Shown: positions 50,980 through 60,100 of the stretch, piece after piece
Numbering within the stretch: position 1 is the first letter of the stretch
Layout of the letters: every line of letters begins with the position of its first letter
Origin: Brevibacillus_H sp041920465
GTDB taxonomy: Bacteria; Bacillota; Bacilli; Brevibacillales; Brevibacillaceae
DNA: 64,000 nt
Reading direction: 5' to 3'
Assembly (NCBI GenBank): GCA_041920465.1
Contig: JBHGXW010000020.1
Span: 62,001-126,000 of the forward strand
Program-made: the position numbers and the translations under genes
Notes under the pieces: model-generated
What the model saw: the letters and a program-made list of their open reading frames with translations, nothing else
Databases searched by the model: none
Told to the model about the DNA's origin: nothing

Positions 50980-51933
50980 CTATACTTGACCTGCTTTTAT
51001 CCATTCGTATGTTTTGGCCAATCCGGCCTCAAGCGAAAAACGGGCAGACCACTGCAATTCTTCCTGAATGAGAGAGGTATCAACTGCACGTCGATCCACC
51101 TTATCAAAAGCATATCTCGGCTGGTACTCAATTGGGACGGTTTCTTTATCTGAACCGGTAATTTTGATAATGGTTTCGGCCAGTTGATTAATACTTGTTT
51201 CCTTTCCGGTTCCCACATTGTAAACCTTGCCTATCATTTCTGGATGCTCTCCTGCCAAAATAATCGCGTCTATCACATCTTCGATAAAGGTAAAATCCCT
51301 TGTTTGTGTGCCATCGCCGTGGATCGTGATAGGTTTTCCATTTTGAACAGAGTCAAAAAACTTCGTAACCACTCCGCAATACGGATTGCTCAGGTACTGT
51401 CCCGGACCGTATACATTGGATAAACGGAGCGTAGCAATAGGCAATCGGTACATATGATAGTAGACTTGACAGAAGTGCTCCATGGAAAATTTGCTGGCTG
51501 AGTAAGGCATTGAGATACGATGATAGGGTTCAGGAGAAGGAATAACGGAGGCATTGCCGTACACCGAAGCGGTAGAGGTATAAACAAATCTTTTTAACTG
51601 GGGACAGTGTGACTTTGCCTTTTCAAGAAGCAGGAAGCCGCCGTAAAGATTGGTGTCAAAATCTTTTCGAATATCCTGGGAAGATAATAAAAGATTGAGG
51701 CATGCCAGATGAAACACCCATTCTACTTGCGGCAGCAGCTGCTCAAGCAACTCCTCATTTGTAATGCTCTCTTCATAAAAAGTTATTTTATCCGACTGAG
51801 GAATGTTGCGGCGATTCCCCGTGGCTAGATTATCGATGATTATAATATGTTCAGAAATGGGCAGCAGGTACTTGACTAGCTGAGAACCAAGAAATCCAGC
51901 CCCGCCTGTCACCATTACGTTCCCAAATTTCAT
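50980..51933 (-). CDS. NAD-dependent epimerase/dehydratase (extended SDR)
   Basis: A 317-residue nucleotide-sugar-modifying enzyme. The NAD motif is 'VMVTGGAGFLGSQLVKYLL', and the active site is 'TSTASVYG' with 'YSASK' (Tyr-x3-Lys). 'RLSNVYGPGQ' and 'DFTFIEDV' fit the UDP-glucose 4-epimerase/related group. It lies downstream of the WbqC and glycosyltransferase genes on the same strand, with about 105 bases between it and WbqC. The sugar substrate is unknown. Confidence 0.9.
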   Translation of the reverse strand: MKFGNVMVTGGAGFLGSQLVKYLLPISEHIIIIDNLATGNRRNIPQSDKITFYEESITNEELLEQLLPQVEWVFHLACLNLLLSSQDIRKDFDTNLYGGFLLLEKAKSHCPQLKRFVYTSTASVYGNASVIPSPEPYHRISMPYSASKFSMEHFCQVYYHMYRLPIATLRLSNVYGPGQYLSNPYCGVVTKFFDSVQNGKPITIHGDGTQTRDFTFIEDVIDAIILAGEHPEMIGKVYNVGTGKETSINQLAETIIKITGSDKETVPIEYQPRYAFDKVDRRAVDTSLIQEELQWSARFSLEAGLAKTYEWIKAGQV

Positions 51934-52039
51934 TCAGACTACCTCCTTTTGTGAAATTTACTCCGTTTGTATCTTATTCATTACAAACAAAAGAGGTTAT
52001 TGCGACCCGTTGGGTGATGGTACAAATTGTCTCAATCGA

Positions 52040-52756
52040 TTAATCCGCACTCTCAAAAACTCCATCCGGTCTGCCTGAGCGTTCCAAAATCAGGGCAGCG
52101 CCGGGGCCTTCATTAAACAGCAAGTCTATCATCGAAAGTCCGGATGTAAAATCACCCCATAGCTGCGAATATACAGGAGGCGTAAAATCGGAGTATCTCA
52201 GCACAATTCCGGAATCTCTAAATTTTTGCGAGTCCTGGTAATTTCCTCCTCCCCGGCCAGATAAGTACATAGAACCGCCAACTTTTTTTACGATAGTGAT
52301 TATTCGTTCACCGGAAGTACCCGAGACAGCCAACTCGGAAGATGAACGGAACTCACAGGTGATCCCCAGCCATCCGGCGATCTGGATGATCAAGGCTTTG
52401 TTTAATTCACTTATATTGGCAAAAGGAGTCTCCAAAATCTCAACAAGCTGGTGCCGAAACAACTCGTAATAGGGCGCTTTTTTATAACACGCATCCATTG
52501 TTTTTATGTGTTTGGAACTCCAGCGGCTGTCGGAGAAGTTGACTTCATAAATGAGCTTATTGACGCTTGCGTTTACAGGCACAGTTAACCATTGAACCCC
52601 CTGTGGCCCTTTAATTCTGTTTCTGTTGATAAAGCTGTTCTTGCTATATTGGACATCATCCAGAAAAACAAAAATGTTGGCTTTCAGCATCTTATAAAAG
52701 TACCCTATCCAAGGCAGATAGTTCGGTTGATGGATGGCCACAGCCAGATTTTTCAT
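52040..52756 (-). CDS. WbqC-like family protein
   Basis: A 238-residue protein with the WbqC signature 'VAIHQPNYLPWIGYFYKMLKANIFVFLDDVQYSKNSFINRNRIKG', usually encoded in O-antigen or capsule clusters and thought to act in sugar nucleotide modification or transfer. The start ATG at 52756 is 25 bases after the glycosyltransferase stop; an alternative overlapping start lies upstream without a ribosome site. Confidence 0.83.
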   Translation of the reverse strand: MKNLAVAIHQPNYLPWIGYFYKMLKANIFVFLDDVQYSKNSFINRNRIKGPQGVQWLTVPVNASVNKLIYEVNFSDSRWSSKHIKTMDACYKKAPYYELFRHQLVEILETPFANISELNKALIIQIAGWLGITCEFRSSSELAVSGTSGERIITIVKKVGGSMYLSGRGGGNYQDSQKFRDSGIVLRYSDFTPPVYSQLWGDFTSGLSMIDLLFNEGPGAALILERSGRPDGVFESAD

Positions 52757-52781
52757 TTTTTCATCGTGCTCCCGCTTTGCT

Positions 52782-53765
52782 CTATAACAATTCTTCATAT
52801 ATCTTAATCAATTGCTTTCCTACAATTCTGCTGTTGTGGTAGTTTTCGACGAATTGACGTCCTTCCTTCCCCTTCCTATTGCGAAGCTCCCCGGATAATA
52901 ACAGCGTTTTTAAAACATCATAAATCGTGGCCGGATTCGCATTGCAAATCGGCGGTTGAATCGGATACTGTCCAACCAAATCTTCACGCAAGTAAACAAT
53001 CACCGGTTTGCCGAGTGCCATGGATTCCACAGCGAACAGCCCGTAAGACCCGGCAAATATTTGGTCAATGATGATGTCTGCCTGTCTGTAAAGTTTTTTC
53101 GCTTCTTCATTACTCATTTTTTCAACGCGTTGGTAACGGAAAGGAATCTCTCTTTGCAGCATGGTGATGGCATTCTCAATAATAGCTGTCCCCTTATATT
53201 TAGGTTGTGTCGGGGCGTGAAGCACCAGTGGGTATTTTTCACCGGGATCCGGATAAGCGGGATCAAATTTCGCGATGTCTACTGCTACAGGCAAAATATG
53301 AACCTTTTTATAATAAGGAGCAACATAAGGAAGCACCTCATAATCCTGAACAATTCCTGTCGAAATGTATTGAGAGACAGTTGTCATTTTTTGATGAATC
53401 TGAGATTCCAGTGAAGGGTCCGCATTCACATACGGATTGAGGCTATTGGCAATGCTTGCCTTCCTAACATCGCTGCCCCAATGATGCATGACCATTGGTT
53501 TTCCTTTTTCGGCTATCATCGCCAAATCGCTAAAATCGTACAAGGGAGTCAGCAAATGATGAAAATGAAAAATATCGAAATGCCGAATGATGTCACACAA
53601 TGCATTGGTAATTTCATATCCGTCCGCAGGCAAAATATGGTTTGTGTAATTCAAAAAGGTATGGAAGTAATTGTACCCAATTGCTTGATGACCATTACGT
53701 TTCAACTCCCCGCATAAAGTTCCCATTTGACCTGCAATTTCAATAGGTAGATGGACAACCTTCAT
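52782..53765 (-). CDS. Glycosyltransferase, GT4-like
   Basis: A 327-residue GT-B enzyme. N-terminal 'VVHLPIEIAGQMGTLCGELKRNGHQAIGY' and C-terminal 'AGSYGLFAVESMALGKPVIVYLREDL' (the ExxxxGxP nucleotide-sugar region of family 4). ATG at 53765 follows AAGGGTGAAG. With WbqC and the epimerase it forms a minus-strand glycan module; the acceptor is unknown. Confidence 0.83.
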   Translation of the reverse strand: MKVVHLPIEIAGQMGTLCGELKRNGHQAIGYNYFHTFLNYTNHILPADGYEITNALCDIIRHFDIFHFHHLLTPLYDFSDLAMIAEKGKPMVMHHWGSDVRKASIANSLNPYVNADPSLESQIHQKMTTVSQYISTGIVQDYEVLPYVAPYYKKVHILPVAVDIAKFDPAYPDPGEKYPLVLHAPTQPKYKGTAIIENAITMLQREIPFRYQRVEKMSNEEAKKLYRQADIIIDQIFAGSYGLFAVESMALGKPVIVYLREDLVGQYPIQPPICNANPATIYDVLKTLLLSGELRNRKGKEGRQFVENYHNSRIVGKQLIKIYEELL

Positions 53766-53856
53766 GAACTTCACCCTTCTTGTATGCTTTTATTCTGGCC
53801 CATTGCCTCTACAAGTACGCTGAGGCCTTTCATGAGTAAGCATCTACTTACGGTTT

Positions 53857-54990
53857 ATGTTGCTTATGGATAGGTTGCTATTATGTCAGGGAAAAATGGT
53901 CAACTACCATATTCCGCAACCATTCCCCCGTTCATATCTTGTAAAGGTAAACATCCAAATGGAAAGGTGTGGACCTTTAATGCTTGCAACATCCTCATTA
54001 GGGTACTTATTTCCTTCTCCGGCGGTTATTCAAAACCACGTTTGTGTACTGCCCTGCGGAGGAGTATCAGAAAATAGGATAAGTGAATGGACTGAGGAAG
54101 AATTAAAGTATTATGTATCCTATTACGTTAATGGAAATCCAATCCAAACCATGTTTAACGGCTTTATCTTCAATGGGCTTTCCGTTCGTGAAGACCGGTA
54201 TATGTATCCTATGTATGTTGGCTTTGCAAAAGCTGCAAACCGTACAGATTGGGAGCTATGGATCGAATCACTATTTGCACCCGGCAAAAATTTAAAAGCA
54301 CTATTTTCCCTAGCAACCCGCCCGCTCGATGTGTGGGTTTCTATTCCTTATCCCTACTTGAATCAGACCGATTTCGGAAGCGTTAACTGGAAGTCGCTAA
54401 ACTTCGAGTCAGAAGATGATCGGTTTACCGCTGTTTCCTGGTGGATTGATGAATTCCTGAAGCGGTGGAACAAAGAATCCAACCTTTCAGCAAGGCTAAA
54501 ATTCCGCGGTTTTCTCTGGCAAAGAGAGTCGATCCACGATTATGATGAAAGACTGGTGCAATTAACGAACAACTATATCAAGAGCAAAGGCTACTACAGC
54601 ATGTGGCTTCCTTTCTTCGGCTCTTACGGCTGCCTGAAATTGCCGGAGCTGAATTTTGATGTAGTAGCTCCCCATCCCAAATTTTACGGAAAGGCCAACT
54701 TCGACTTTCACGAGATCAATAACGCCAGCACCTTTGCCAAACAGTCCCATACAGGAATCCAGATAATTTATGGAAAAGATTTCATTTACAATGATACGCA
54801 CCTGTATGATTATCTGAATTTAGGCCTTCCTGAATATAATCAATACATGACACAATCATTCCTGGTATACCAGTTCCCCAATCAAACTTTGAAAAACATT
54901 AATGAAACACATTATCTTGAATATGTTCACTTATACCTGTTTATAAAAGGACTGTATCGCAAAGTCTCCTATCCCGGCATAAGCTACTAG
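53857..54990 (+). CDS. DUF4855 protein
   Basis: Up to 377 residues. The middle part matches the DUF4855 pattern: 'MFNGFIFNGLSVREDRYMYPMYVGFAKAANRTDWELWIESLFAPGKNLKAL', 'VWVSIPYPYL', 'GYYSMWLPFFGSYG' and 'FDVVAPHPKFYGKA'. No signal peptide is obvious. The start is uncertain: ATGs at 53857, 53896 (AGGG close upstream) and 53980 (AAAGGTG 10 bases upstream) are all possible. Aromatic-rich surfaces suggest carbohydrate binding or cleavage. It is divergent from the glycosyltransferase and directly upstream of a PIG-L deacetylase gene. Confidence 0.72.
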   Translation: MLLMDRLLLCQGKMVNYHIPQPFPRSYLVKVNIQMERCGPLMLATSSLGYLFPSPAVIQNHVCVLPCGGVSENRISEWTEEELKYYVSYYVNGNPIQTMFNGFIFNGLSVREDRYMYPMYVGFAKAANRTDWELWIESLFAPGKNLKALFSLATRPLDVWVSIPYPYLNQTDFGSVNWKSLNFESEDDRFTAVSWWIDEFLKRWNKESNLSARLKFRGFLWQRESIHDYDERLVQLTNNYIKSKGYYSMWLPFFGSYGCLKLPELNFDVVAPHPKFYGKANFDFHEINNASTFAKQSHTGIQIIYGKDFIYNDTHLYDYLNLGLPEYNQYMTQSFLVYQFPNQTLKNINETHYLEYVHLYLFIKGLYRKVSYPGISY

Positions 54991-55035
54991 ATGATCTATG
55001 CTTTTTTGCCTCTTTATGAAAAGGGGGGTAACTAT

Positions 55036-55668
55036 ATGGTTTCGTTCAACAAAATCCTCGTTCTTGCACCTCATACAGATGATGGGGAACTAGGCTGCGG
55101 TGCATCGATAAATAAGTGGATCAACGAGGGCAAAGAAATTTATTATTTTGCCTTTTCAGCCGCAGAGGAATCCGTACCTTCCTCCTTTCCAAGAGACGAG
55201 TTGAGAAAGGAGGTTCTTGCTTCCACAGCCACTTTGGGCATTCCGAAAGAAAATGTGCAGGTTTTTAAATACCCGGTAAGAAAATTCACCGAATACCGCC
55301 AGAATATACTGGAGGATTTGATTAAGGCCAAGCAAGATCTCAACCCTGATCTGGTTCTCATGCCATCCCAAAATGACATTCACCAGGATCATCAAGTAAT
55401 TCATATGGAGGGAATAAGAGCATTCAAACTTTCCCGTATCTTAGCCTATGAACTGCCCTGGAACAACTTAACGTTCAAAAACAATTGCTACTCTATAATT
55501 AAAGGTGAGCATCTGGATAAAAAGCATGAATCTCTCCAGTGCTACAAAACCCAATTTATTCGATCGTATTTTAATAAAGAGTTTATTTATGGTTTGGCCA
55601 AAATGAGAGGAGTTCAAATAAACAAGGATTACGCCGAATGTTTCGAGCTGGTCCGCTGGATACTGTAA
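55036..55668 (+). CDS. PIG-L/LmbE-family deacetylase
   Basis: A 210-residue zinc-dependent N-deacetylase-like protein. The zinc motif 'VLAPHTDDGELGCGASINKW' (AHPDDxxxGxG variant with Thr for Pro) is at the N-terminus, and the distal His is in 'NDIHQDHQVIHMEGIRAF'. ATG at 55036 has GGGGGG upstream. Family members remove acetyl groups from GlcNAc in lipids, glycosides or bacillithiol precursors. Context points to glycan modification. Confidence 0.85.
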   Translation: MVSFNKILVLAPHTDDGELGCGASINKWINEGKEIYYFAFSAAEESVPSSFPRDELRKEVLASTATLGIPKENVQVFKYPVRKFTEYRQNILEDLIKAKQDLNPDLVLMPSQNDIHQDHQVIHMEGIRAFKLSRILAYELPWNNLTFKNNCYSIIKGEHLDKKHESLQCYKTQFIRSYFNKEFIYGLAKMRGVQINKDYAECFELVRWIL

Positions 55669-55700
55669 TGTAACCCACCCGACTTTGGCTAACCAATACA

Positions 55701-55761
55701 CCCCTTGCAGCAGACCGTACACAAAGTTCTTGTGTGCCTGCAGCAAGGGGCTTGATTTTTT
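55701..55761 (+). terminator. Terminator of the DUF4855-PIG-L unit
   Basis: CCCCTTGC and GCAAGGGG form the base of a long stem followed by TTGATTTTTT. Confidence 0.75.
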
Positions 55762-55779
55762 CACTCTATTGCCTTGGAA

Positions 55780-55896
55780 TTATTTCGTTTTCCACTCTTC
55801 AGCCAACATGCCGTAAATAGCATGGTCTACAAAACGATCATACAGCCATCCTGCTTGCCGGACGATTCCTTCAAAAAATATCTGCGGATAACTTAT
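55780..55896 (-). pseudogene. 3' remnant of a GNAT (RimJ/RimL-like) N-acetyltransferase gene
   Basis: About 38 codons remain in frame up to a TAA at 55780-55782. The peptide 'EGIVRQAGWLYDRFVDHAIYGMLAEEWK' is the usual C-terminal end of RimJ/RimL-type acetyltransferases (EGxxRxxG...D...Y.(M/L)LxxEW). A stop codon lies directly upstream in the same frame, and no other part of the gene is present. Confidence 0.6.
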
Positions 55897-56048
55897 TCAA
55901 AATCGGGAAGCACAAATTTGAAATCATCGTTGGCCAGACAGACAAATCCGGTTTCTATGTGGTAGATGCGAATGGTGTTCGGAAAAAGGTTCGATCTCCC
56001 TGGAGAAGAGGTTGCCTTTTTTCTTATTTTCACTTATTCATGGCGAAA

Positions 56049-57104
56049 TCAGCACGGCAGGCATTCAATGATAGCGAATTGCCCGGGGATGATTCTGGAG
56101 ATTTGCAAGCCAGCCTGACCGATCAGTTCACGGAATTCCGACTCGGTTCTGACTTTCCCGCCATTCGAGCAAACTAGGAACAGCAAATCGCGGAATACTT
56201 CTTCCGGAGACGGAGCATTGTCGGCTCCAAGCATTTCGATCAGAATAAGACGTGATTCTTGTGACATGGCTTCCCGTACATTTCTCAAGGCACGCAGGAC
56301 ATGCTCATCATCCCAGTCGTTGAGCGCTTTGCTGATGATATACAGTTCACCTCCTGCCGGAACTTTCTCAAACATATCACCCGGAACGATTTCGTAACGT
56401 CCCTCAATACCTGCGGCCTTAAGAAAAGGAACAGCTCGCTCTGTCGTTTCGGGGAGATCAAACAGAATCCCTCTGGTTCCCGGATTTGCTTTAAGAATTC
56501 CGCTCAGCAGTTGTCCCATGCCTCCCGCGATATCGACAATCACCTTGAAACCTGAAAAAGGATAGGAAGCGAGCAGGTTCGGCAGACTAATTTTGGAGTA
56601 AGCTTCCATCGCTCTGTCCATGATTTGAAGATACTGCTGATTTTCCTGGCAGTACTCATACCAGGAAGCTCCCATAGCTTTTTCAAAAGAAGGCTTGCCG
56701 GTACGAACGGAATAGCTAAGCTCCAGCATCGGACGAGCGACTACATCGTGCAAAAGGTATTGTGCCAACGGTTCAATTGATTTCGGCGTTGGCCCCGGCT
56801 GTAAAGTGGCGCCCAGCTCAGTTGCCGAATAGACTCCCTGCTGCTCGTTCAACAGCCCGATTGCCTCAAGGGCGCGTAACAGCCGGCGCAAGGAAGAAGG
56901 CTCCACTTCCAACGATCTAGACATCTCCTCAATTGTGTGAAATCCTTCCTTGATCGCTCGGAAAATCCCTAGTTCAACTGCTGATTTGATGACCATTGAG
57001 AATGTTAATCCACTAATGGCCTGCATGACCTTTGCCTGCGGAGGAACTTTACCGGCCGGTTGTTGCGGTCCGACTCCCGCATTTTGAGATGCAGTTTGAC
57101 TCAT
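56049..57104 (-). CDS. SAM-dependent O-methyltransferase, plant COMT-like class
   Basis: A 351-residue enzyme with an N-terminal winged dimerisation domain ('GLTFSMVIKSAVELGIFRAIKEG', 'LRRLLRALEAIGLL') and a C-terminal Rossmann domain. The SAM-binding motif is 'FKVIVDIAGGMGQLLSGILKANPGTRGILFDLPE', followed by 'RYEIVPGDMFEKVPAGGELYIISKALNDWDDEHVLRALRNVREAM'. This class tailors polyketides and peptides. It directly follows the KS-NRPS gene on the same strand (52-base gap), so it is a likely tailoring enzyme of that cluster. Confidence 0.88.
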   Translation of the reverse strand: MSQTASQNAGVGPQQPAGKVPPQAKVMQAISGLTFSMVIKSAVELGIFRAIKEGFHTIEEMSRSLEVEPSSLRRLLRALEAIGLLNEQQGVYSATELGATLQPGPTPKSIEPLAQYLLHDVVARPMLELSYSVRTGKPSFEKAMGASWYEYCQENQQYLQIMDRAMEAYSKISLPNLLASYPFSGFKVIVDIAGGMGQLLSGILKANPGTRGILFDLPETTERAVPFLKAAGIEGRYEIVPGDMFEKVPAGGELYIISKALNDWDDEHVLRALRNVREAMSQESRLILIEMLGADNAPSPEEVFRDLLFLVCSNGGKVRTESEFRELIGQAGLQISRIIPGQFAIIECLPC

Positions 57105-57156
57105 GACAACTCTCCCCTATCATTGTTAAGTCCTTGTAAGCTTGCAACTAGAAAAG

Positions 57157-60100
57157 CTAGCCAAACAACGGCATCGCCCGCCTCTCAATCGCCTCTATCA
57201 CTTGCCGGAGGCTCTTCAGGTAACAATCCATGAATCCGGAAATGGTATTTTCGTCATACTGATTTTTGCTGTAATCCATTTTGATATTTAATCTCTCTCG
57301 TTTGATCATGGCGAGCACATTCAGTTTATATCTCCTGATTTCTTCTCCACTGATGGTTTTGCCAGCAGTCAAAGGTGACAGGCTGAATGCCTCCGTCATC
57401 ACATCCTGGTCAAACCGCCCCATATAATTGAAAGATATCTCCGGTTGAAGGCGGAATTGCATATCGGTTTTCCGGCTGCTGTCTGTGAGATACTTCAAGA
57501 TTCCGTATCCGATTCCCTGATTGGGTACCTGCTTTAGCTGTTGATCCATATTCTGAACCAGGTTCTGAATCGGGTTCTGAATCCGATCAACGCCTCCTTC
57601 TGCTTGTGACATATCAAGAACAGCGGGATAAATCGCGGTGAAACGGCCGACTGTGCGGGAAATGTCGAGAGGGTTGCCAGCCAGCTTCCTGCCGTGACTT
57701 CCCAAATTGACAGCAAACTTCTCAAGTCCGAACCACTGTTTCAATGCAAGCCCCAGTGCCGAAAGCAGAATCGCATCCATCGTGAGGCCCGTTTCTTTCA
57801 AGCCGTTGAGCAGCCTGATAGTCTCCTCTCTCGTCAAGTCTCTCTCGATGAAGGCATTCTCCTTTACCCGGTTGCATTCGGAATCATAATCAGTCGGAAG
57901 CGGGATCACCTCGGTTTGTTCAACGGCAGACCAGTATGGTTTTTCCGCCAAAAGTACAGGGCTGTCGGCATATTCATGAAGATGTTCAACCCATTTTTTG
58001 AACGAATCGGATTTGTTCTGCAGACGAATCTCTTCCTTGTTCATAATCTGCGTATAGGCCGTCGCCACGTCCTCCAGAATGATTCGCCAGGAAACGTGAT
58101 CGATGACGAATTGATGGATTACAATTAACAGATGTTCGCCATCCTTTGTCTTGAACAAGCCCAGTTTGAGAAGCGGTCCGTTTCGCAAATCCATGCTTTC
58201 TTGCAGCCTGTTCGCTTCCCTTTCTGCTTCCTCCACATAATTAACGGAATCCGTTAGATCGATAGCGCGAAACTCAAACAACTCTCCTTCAAGTCCTCGA
58301 TTGACTTGAACAAACCTGTCTTCCCGTTTGTCCAAAATAATTCTCAGGGCGTCATGGTGCTCCACAATTTTTGTGAAAATTTGCTTGACTCTCTCTTCGC
58401 CAAAGCCTTCTTTACGGTAGATCATAAAAGCGAGATTGCGATGCTGAAGGGTGTCCTTGGCGCTTTCTATCAGCCAGCTTTGCAGCGGAACCAGTCCGAA
58501 TTCTCCGGTGACGAGGCTGTTATCCGCGTTCTTTTGAATGACTTTGACACATTCGCTAAGCTCTGCAACCGTCTGATACTGGAAGATGTCTTGTACCAGC
58601 AGACTCAAACCGAAACGCTCCGCACGTGCAGCCGCCTGCATGGCTTTGATCGAATCACCGCCAAGCACGAAAAAGTTATGGTGAATGCCTACTTGCTCAA
58701 CGCCGAGTACCTCTTTCCACACATGGCAAAGCGTCTCTTCCAAAGGAGTGCGGGGAGCTATATATTCCTGAGCGTAACTTGTGATCTCATTTGGTTCCGG
58801 AAGTGCCTGTCTGTCCAGCTTGCCATTGTGAGTGAGCGGCACTTTATCAATCAATAGAAAAAATGCAGGAATCATAAAGTCAGGCAAATGCTTTTTGAGG
58901 AAACTGCGAAGTCTCGGCAGAACGTCCTCTCCCTGGCATACCACATAAGCGCAGAGGTACTTGCTTCCTCGCTGATCTGTTTTGGCAATGACTACGGCAT
59001 CCTGCACTTCTTCATGCAAGAGGATCTTGTTTTCAATCTCCCCTGTTTCAACACGGAAGCCTCTAATTTTTACCTGATGGTCGATCCTACTGATGAATTG
59101 CACATGACCGTCTTCTGTCCATCTGCCCAAATCTCCTGTCCGATACATCCGCCGATTCGGCTGAAAGACATCCTGAATAAACCGTTCGGCGCTCAGTTCC
59201 GGGCGATTCAGATAGCCTCTCCCTACTCCCGCCCCGGCAATGTATATTTCACCTGTGACTCCCACAGGGACGGGTTTCAGATGTTGATCCAGGATATAGA
59301 CAGACACATTTTGGAGCGGTGAGCCGATGGGAATGTCAGACAACGAATGGATCTGATCCCCAGTAACCAAAAAGGCAGTAGCATCAACCGTGCACTCCGT
59401 AGGGCCGTAAATGTTGGTAACAAATGGCTTGTCGTTCTCAAAGCAGTGATAAAGCTTTTCTATGTCTGACACGGATATCGCTTCTCCGCCGATTACAAAA
59501 TGTTTCACCGGAATGGTTCCGCAATCTGGTTGTTCGGACAAAATATGAAGGAAACCAGGGGTCCCATCTGACACATCAATCGAATGATGACGGTAGTACT
59601 GAGTGATGAGACGGGCATCCAGCCTCGCATCGCTTGGCACAATATGCAGTACATGCCCAAGCAGCAGCGACGCAAAAATCTGCTTAACAGAAGCATCAAA
59701 AACATAAGGAGCAAGCAGGGCGATATTCAGATTGGAACGATGCATGCTGTAGATTCTTTGATGCAGGGCTTCTACCAGATTGATAACGTTGTGATGTTCA
59801 ATCATGACTCCCTTGGGATTACCGGTGGAACCTGAGGTGTAAATGATATAGGCCAGATTTTCAGGACCGCTGGTACGCCCAATATTGTCACTGCCACTTT
59901 CCCGAATCTCCTCGTCATCTACTCCGATCACTTCTCCATCGAACGGGATACTCCGTTCTAGCCCTTTGCCAGACAATACAATGGATATTCCACTATCTTC
60001 CAGCATGTAACGAATTCGCTCTTCCGGGTAGTCTGGGTCAATCGGCAGGTAGGCTCCTCCTGCCTTCAATATCCCCATGATCCCTACGGCCATATCGGTA

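Larger units (their letters stand above)
55669..56048. other. Remnant region between the glycan genes and the PKS/NRPS cluster
   Basis: 380 bases without an intact gene: a terminator at 55701-55761, a 3' fragment of an acetyltransferase gene on the minus strand (separate entry), and on the plus strand a short protein-like stretch around 55905-55985 ('KFEIIVGQTDKSGFYVVDAN') with no start or family. It looks like a recombination scar. Confidence 0.5.
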
